From Nocardia cyriacigeorgica (GTDB lineage: Bacteria > Actinomycetota > Actinomycetes > Mycobacteriales > Mycobacteriaceae), in assembly GCF_029868385.1 (NCBI RefSeq), contig NZ_JARWNX010000056.1:186001-250000 (forward strand): a stretch of 64,000 nt of DNA, given 5' to 3'. Each line of letters opens with the position of its first letter. Position 1 is the first letter of the stretch. Below the pieces are notes generated by a model. The model was not told the origin of the DNA. It saw only the letters and a list, made by a program, of their open reading frames with translations, and did no database searches. Positions 60,240 to 64,000 of this stretch are shown piece by piece. A program made the translations under genes and the position numbers.

Positions 60240-61838
60240 TCAGCGGGCGCCGACGGCTTTCAGTACCCGCAGCGCCGTCGTCAGCATGGCCGCCCAGACG
60301 CGATGCGGAATGCCCGCGGGTGCGTTGAATCCCTGGAGGCGTTGCTGGGCGACCGTCTGCGGCTCGGTGTATTTCAGGATGCCGTCGGCGCCGTGGCGGC
60401 GGCCGAGGCCCGAATCACCCATGCCACCCATCGGGGAGTCGATGCTGCCCCATGCCGCGGCGTAGGCGTCGTTGACATTGACCGTGCCCGCGTGCAGACG
60501 CGCCGCCACAGCGCGCCCCCTGGCGCCGTTGCGGCTCCAGACGCTGGCATTGAGGCCGTAGGGGGTGGCGTTCGCCAGCGCGATGGCGTCCTCCACATCG
60601 TCGTACGGGTAGATGCTGACGACGGGGCCGAAGGTCTCGTGGTCGTAGAGGGTCATCTCGGGAGTGACATCGGTGAGGATGGTCGGTTCGTAGAACAGCG
60701 GGCCGAGATCCGGGCGCGCCCGACCGCCGGCGAGGACGGTCGCGCCCTTGGCGACGGCGTCCGCGACATGGGCGGTGACCGTGTCCAGCTGCGCCTGATT
60801 GGTCAGACAGCCGACGTCGCTGCTGTAGTCGTAGGCGGCGCCGAGCCGCAATTTCTTGGTGCGCGAGACGAACTCGGAGACGAACCGGTCGCGGATGGAC
60901 TCGGCGACGTACATGCGCTCGATGGATACACAGAGCTGGCCGGTCGACGGGAAGCAGGCGTTGATCGCGCCATCGGCGCTGCGGCCGATATCGGCGTCGT
61001 CGAGTACCAGCATGGCGTTCTTGCCGCCGAGTTCCAGCGAGGAACCGATCAGCCGCTCCCCCGCATCGCGGGCGATCTTGCGTCCACTGGCGGTGGAGCC
61101 GGTGAACATCAGGTAGTCGGCATTGTCCATCAACGCACCGCCGATGGAGCTGCCGCGGCCGACCACCATCTGCCACACACCGGCGGGCAGGCCGGCCTCA
61201 TGCATCAGATCCAGCGCCCACAGCGCGGTGAGCGCGGTCTGCGTATCGGGCTTCTGCACCACCGCGTTGCCCGCCATGAGCGCTGGAATGGCATCGCCTG
61301 CCGCCATGCTCAACGGGTAATTCCACGGTGAGATGACGGCGACCACACCCTTGGGATGGCGCAGTTCTGTGGTGTGCGTCAGCAGCGGGATCGCGCCGCG
61401 CCGACGGGTCGGTGCGAGCAGTTTCGCGGCATTGCGCGCGTAATACCTGGCGGTGATGGCGATATCGCTGACTTCGAGGAACGCGTCCCTTCGGGTCTTA
61501 CCGCTCTCGGCCTGCATCAGGTCGAGCACCTCGTTCTGCCGGTCGAGCACGAGGTCGTGGAAACGCAGCATGATCGCTTTGCGCTCGCGGATGGATCGTT
61601 GCGCCCAGGCGGCCTGGGCGCCGCGGGCGCGCGCGAATGCGGTCTCGACATCCGCTGGGGTGGAGACCGGCAGATCGGCCAGCGGGTCTCCGGTGTAGGG
61701 CGCGGTGGTCGTGACGCGTTCGGCGTCCGCGGCGGCCGTGACGCGGGCGGCGAGGCGCTCGATCAGCGGCGCGTTCACCGAGGCGGGCAGGCCGGAGCCG
61801 GGCGAAGGAGTGGACAGGGTGGCGGGTGTGGTGGGCAT
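60240..61838 (-). CDS. gabD2: aldehyde dehydrogenase, GabD2-like
   Basis: The 532-residue NAD(P)-dependent aldehyde dehydrogenase closely resembles mycobacterial GabD2 (succinate-semialdehyde dehydrogenase) throughout. PKGVVAVISPWNYPLSM is the oxyanion Asn region, LELGGKNAM has the general-base Glu, and STGQLCVSIERMY the nucleophilic Cys. True substrate may differ. It follows the decarboxylase-like gene after 48 bp on the same strand. Confidence 0.92.
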   Translation of the reverse strand: MPTTPATLSTPSPGSGLPASVNAPLIERLAARVTAAADAERVTTTAPYTGDPLADLPVSTPADVETAFARARGAQAAWAQRSIRERKAIMLRFHDLVLDRQNEVLDLMQAESGKTRRDAFLEVSDIAITARYYARNAAKLLAPTRRRGAIPLLTHTTELRHPKGVVAVISPWNYPLSMAAGDAIPALMAGNAVVQKPDTQTALTALWALDLMHEAGLPAGVWQMVVGRGSSIGGALMDNADYLMFTGSTASGRKIARDAGERLIGSSLELGGKNAMLVLDDADIGRSADGAINACFPSTGQLCVSIERMYVAESIRDRFVSEFVSRTKKLRLGAAYDYSSDVGCLTNQAQLDTVTAHVADAVAKGATVLAGGRARPDLGPLFYEPTILTDVTPEMTLYDHETFGPVVSIYPYDDVEDAIALANATPYGLNASVWSRNGARGRAVAARLHAGTVNVNDAYAAAWGSIDSPMGGMGDSGLGRRHGADGILKYTEPQTVAQQRLQGFNAPAGIPHRVWAAMLTTALRVLKAVGAR

Positions 61839-61886
61839 GACGGCTCCGATGTTGTCTCGGTCGGTGGGATTGCCGAGGGAGGTGGC

Positions 61887-62804
61887 CTAGTTCCGGGCCG
61901 GGACCGCGATCGGAACCGGCATGTGCAGGGCGAGCTGCCCTTCGGTGGTGACGTCGAGGCGAACTGCCTTGATCGGCTCGAGCGACCGCAGATCGTCGGC
62001 CATCCGGCCCTGGCCGATCTGGAGGTCGAGATTGCGCGGAAGGCGCGCGGTTCCGGCCGAGAGCACATTGGTCTGGCTCAGGGTCGAATGCCACACCCCG
62101 CCGATACAGGTGTAGGAGGTGAGCGACGAGACGTGCGCACCGGAGGCGAACGCGGTCTGCGCGGGGGTGGCCACCGCGAGCGCCAGATCGGTGTCGCCGT
62201 TGTCGTTGGCGACGTGTGCGACGGTCCGGTCGGCATCGATGTCGACATCGAGGTCGGTCACCCATTTCGGGAAGCCGTAGCCATCGTGGCCGCGGACCTG
62301 GGCGATATCGGAACTGACCGGAAGCGACAGCACATAGGAATCGAGATGATCGTTGTCGAGGGCTGTGACGAGGTCGAGGAATCCGAGTCGCCCGTGCCGG
62401 GCGGGCCGCACGGCCACACCGACGGCGGCTTCGGTGTAGAAGTCGATATCGCAGACGTCGTAGCGGAAGAACATGACCGAGACCAGACCGAGGCCGGGCG
62501 CGACCTGGAGCGGCGCCAGTTCCCGCGGCAGGCGCTCACGGATCGCCCTGGTGCGGGCGAGCATGGTGAGCCGCGTGGTCGAGATGCGGTAGTAGAAGTT
62601 CGGGGTCAGCGTCTCCCCGATCGGCGAATCGACCTTGGTCTTGCGCAGCTTCCGGAAGAAGTCCACGCTGCTGACGCGGGGATCACGGGACACCTCGTCG
62701 AGATCGGTGTTCATCCGGTAGCGGTCGTACAGGCCGCCCTTCGGGACGGCGACCGTGCGGCCACCCAGATCGACCTCGACTGTCTCCTGGCGGGTCGGTG
62801 ACAT
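61887..62804 (-). CDS. acetoacetate decarboxylase-like protein
   Basis: The 305-residue protein looks like an acetoacetate decarboxylase (ADC) superfamily member. VSVMFFRYDVCDIDFYTEAAV and HDGYGFPKWVTDLDV are typical; the GFPK motif is where ADC enzymes carry the Schiff-base lysine region. Many superfamily members do not decarboxylate acetoacetate but act as aldolase-dehydratases. The ATG at 62804 follows AAGGGAG. As first gene of the aldehyde dehydrogenase operon, it stands behind the TetR-type operators. Confidence 0.8.
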   Translation of the reverse strand: MSPTRQETVEVDLGGRTVAVPKGGLYDRYRMNTDLDEVSRDPRVSSVDFFRKLRKTKVDSPIGETLTPNFYYRISTTRLTMLARTRAIRERLPRELAPLQVAPGLGLVSVMFFRYDVCDIDFYTEAAVGVAVRPARHGRLGFLDLVTALDNDHLDSYVLSLPVSSDIAQVRGHDGYGFPKWVTDLDVDIDADRTVAHVANDNGDTDLALAVATPAQTAFASGAHVSSLTSYTCIGGVWHSTLSQTNVLSAGTARLPRNLDLQIGQGRMADDLRSLEPIKAVRLDVTTEGQLALHMPVPIAVPARN

Positions 62805-62819
62805 CGGCAAAGCTCCCTT

Positions 62820-62879
62820 GCTAAATGTGTCCAGTGCTAACATCGAGGCTAACGGGATATGTAAGCACTGTCAACAAAT
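62820..62879 (-). promoter_or_regulatory. promoter and TetR half-sites in front of the decarboxylase-like operon
   Basis: On the minus strand TTGACA (-35, 62873-62868) is followed after 17 bp by TAGCCT (-10-like). Plus-strand half-sites GCTAAATG (62820), GCTAACAT (62836), GCTAAC (62848) and ATGTAAGC (62859) overlap this promoter. They match the arms of the operator at 59971-59994. The rest of the spacer to 63125 shows no gene. Confidence 0.65.
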
Positions 62880-63125
62880 GGGTGCTGCCACGCCGACGTC
62901 AGCCGCGCCACCATCTGCTGCGTCCCGGACGCCTCGAGAGGGCTGCGCGCACCGGCGGCGAGGCCGATGGCCAGTCCCAGCGCGGTCACGCGCGGCGCAC
63001 GCACCGAACCACGCACATCGCGCCGAAGCCGGTACCCGCGATCGGCTGATCACGAACCGATGCGATCAAACCTTTCGGCGCGAACGGCACCCGCTGGCAA
63101 CACGACAGCTGCGATCGGCCGCCCA

Positions 63126-64000
63126 TCACTCGACCGCGCGGCCGAGCAGAAACGCGACCAGCTCGTCCCGGTTGGCCACACCGGTCTTCTGGGCGGCGCG
63201 GTACAGGTGGCCCTCCACGGTCCGGGTGGACAGGTGCAGCCGTTCGGCGATCTTGCGGCTGGTCAGACCTTCGGCCACGAGGTGGATGATCTCGCGCTCA
63301 CGGCCGGTCAGCGCGACCGGCTGCATAGCGATCCGCAAGGCGGGAGTGTCGGCGGTGGCGCATGTGTCGGCGAGGCGGTGGGCTTCCCGGACGGCGAGTT
63401 GGGCATGACCATTACGCCCGGCGGCGGTGTACAGCGAGCCCGCCTGGGCGTACGCATCGGCGGCGGCGACCATATCGCCCATGTCCAGATAGCGCGCCGC
63501 GGCCCGCTCCACTCCGGTGGCGTCGCGGGCGGCGAGGGCGGCCGCGTGCTCGGCCGCGATCGCCGCGCGTGGGCCCTGCACCAGCTCGGTGAGTGCCGCC
63601 AACCGGGGCGCGCCGGAGGGGTCGCCGAATTGGGTCGCGGTCTGGAGGCACAGCACCTCGTTGCCGTATTCGCCGCGTTCGCGCGCCGCCAGCACCGCTT
63701 CGTTCACCACCGCGGTTGCCTCCGTGATGGCGCCTTCGGCGGCGAGGGCCCATGCGGTGGACAGGCGAGCGGCGGTGCGCATGAACGTGTACTGGGCGGG
63801 CAGCACCGACTCCAGTTCCCGTAGCGCCTCGGACGCGACGTCATGACGTCCACTCATCGCGTAGGCCTCGGCCAGCCACAGCAGGACCGCCGCGCGCAGG
63901 CCACTGGACTCGCGGTAGAGATCGATCGCCGCCCGGGTGTCCTCGAGCCAGCGCAGCGCCTCCGCGAGTTCACCGTGCGCGAGGGCGGAGTGGCCACGCA
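63126..64000 (-). CDS. LuxR-type regulator, C-terminal part, cut by window edge
   Basis: The frame is open to the window end, so the N-terminus is missing. The last 70 residues hold a LuxR/GerE helix-turn-helix: LTGREREIIHLVAEGLTSRK, then IAERLHLSTRTVEGHLYRAA. The preceding 220 residues are TPR-like helical pairs rich in Ala, with AAADAYAQAGSLYTAAGRNG and RGEYGNEVLCLQTATQFGD. This matches large LuxR-family (LAL-like) regulators whose N-terminal AAA/ATPase domain would lie outside the window. Target unknown. Confidence 0.88.
   Translation of the reverse strand, partial: RGHSALAHGELAEALRWLEDTRAAIDLYRESSGLRAAVLLWLAEAYAMSGRHDVASEALRELESVLPAQYTFMRTAARLSTAWALAAEGAITEATAVVNEAVLAARERGEYGNEVLCLQTATQFGDPSGAPRLAALTELVQGPRAAIAAEHAAALAARDATGVERAAARYLDMGDMVAAADAYAQAGSLYTAAGRNGHAQLAVREAHRLADTCATADTPALRIAMQPVALTGREREIIHLVAEGLTSRKIAERLHLSTRTVEGHLYRAAQKTGVANRDELVAFLLGRAVE

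Noticed and set aside
61356..62801. 481-residue plus-strand open frame
   Set aside because: Antisense to the aldehyde dehydrogenase and decarboxylase-like genes; Gly/Arg/Asp-rich shadow.

Overview
This is high-GC actinobacterial DNA, most likely from Nocardia or a close relative in the Mycobacteriales. The order is suggested by an antigen 85-type mycolyltransferase, a DUF2613/DUF3068 (PorA-like) pair, a DevR/DevS (DosR/DosS) two-component system and an XRE-DUF5753/DUF397 cluster. The assignment is inferred from gene content alone. Both window ends cut a gene: a SulP permease on the left and a LuxR-type regulator on the right.

Layout. 0-5 kb: SulP permease, a remnant of a GH65 gene, a VOC protein and an ABC-2 drug-exporter pair. 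5-17 kb: a redox and dormancy-flavoured stretch with a PEP synthase-like enzyme, devR-devS, a MerR/hydrolase operon, DUF302, flavodoxin, an SDR, a membrane protein, an AraC regulator and an Acg-type nitroreductase. Three DevR-box-like sequences lie in front of genes here. 17-22 kb: formylglycine-generating enzyme, the Cys-type sulfatase it would activate, and a HAD phosphatase. 21.8-23.5 kb: a GT-B-like gene carrying twelve perfect copies of a 7-bp repeat. 23.5-31.5 kb: lipoprotein, STAND NTPase with TPRs, GT1 glycosyltransferase, membrane pentapeptide protein, an internally deleted SDR opposite an XRE regulator, and a YqcI/YcgG heme N-oxygenase-like protein.

31.8-34.5 kb: XRE-DUF5753 regulator with three tandem DUF397 genes and three small unknown proteins. 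34.6-41.6 kb: VOC protein, mycolyltransferase, TauD-type dioxygenase and a translationally coupled four-gene osmoprotectant ABC transporter. 41.6-45.1 kb: a possible three-gene cassette of a 28-residue membrane peptide, an ATP-grasp ligase and a 671-residue protein with a papain-like Cys/His/Asn arrangement. This is my best candidate for an undescribed system. 45.4-48.1 kb: envelope or secreted proteins. 48-59 kb: lipid/CoA metabolism (FAD monooxygenase, FabG-like SDR, two acyl-CoA dehydrogenases, a truncated APH-like partner, an SDR/TetR divergon with two palindromes), plus secreted beta-propeller and peptidase genes and a BNR/MoaD-ThiS pair. 59.3-62.9 kb: a TetR regulator, a fragment of an old-yellow-enzyme gene, and a GabD2-like aldehyde dehydrogenase with an acetoacetate decarboxylase-like protein. 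The TetR promoter and the decarboxylase promoter share operator-like sequences.

Four genes look broken (GH65, SDR, APH-like, OYE). I saw no tRNA, rRNA, insertion sequence, integrase or CRISPR array, but RNA genes were only searched by eye.
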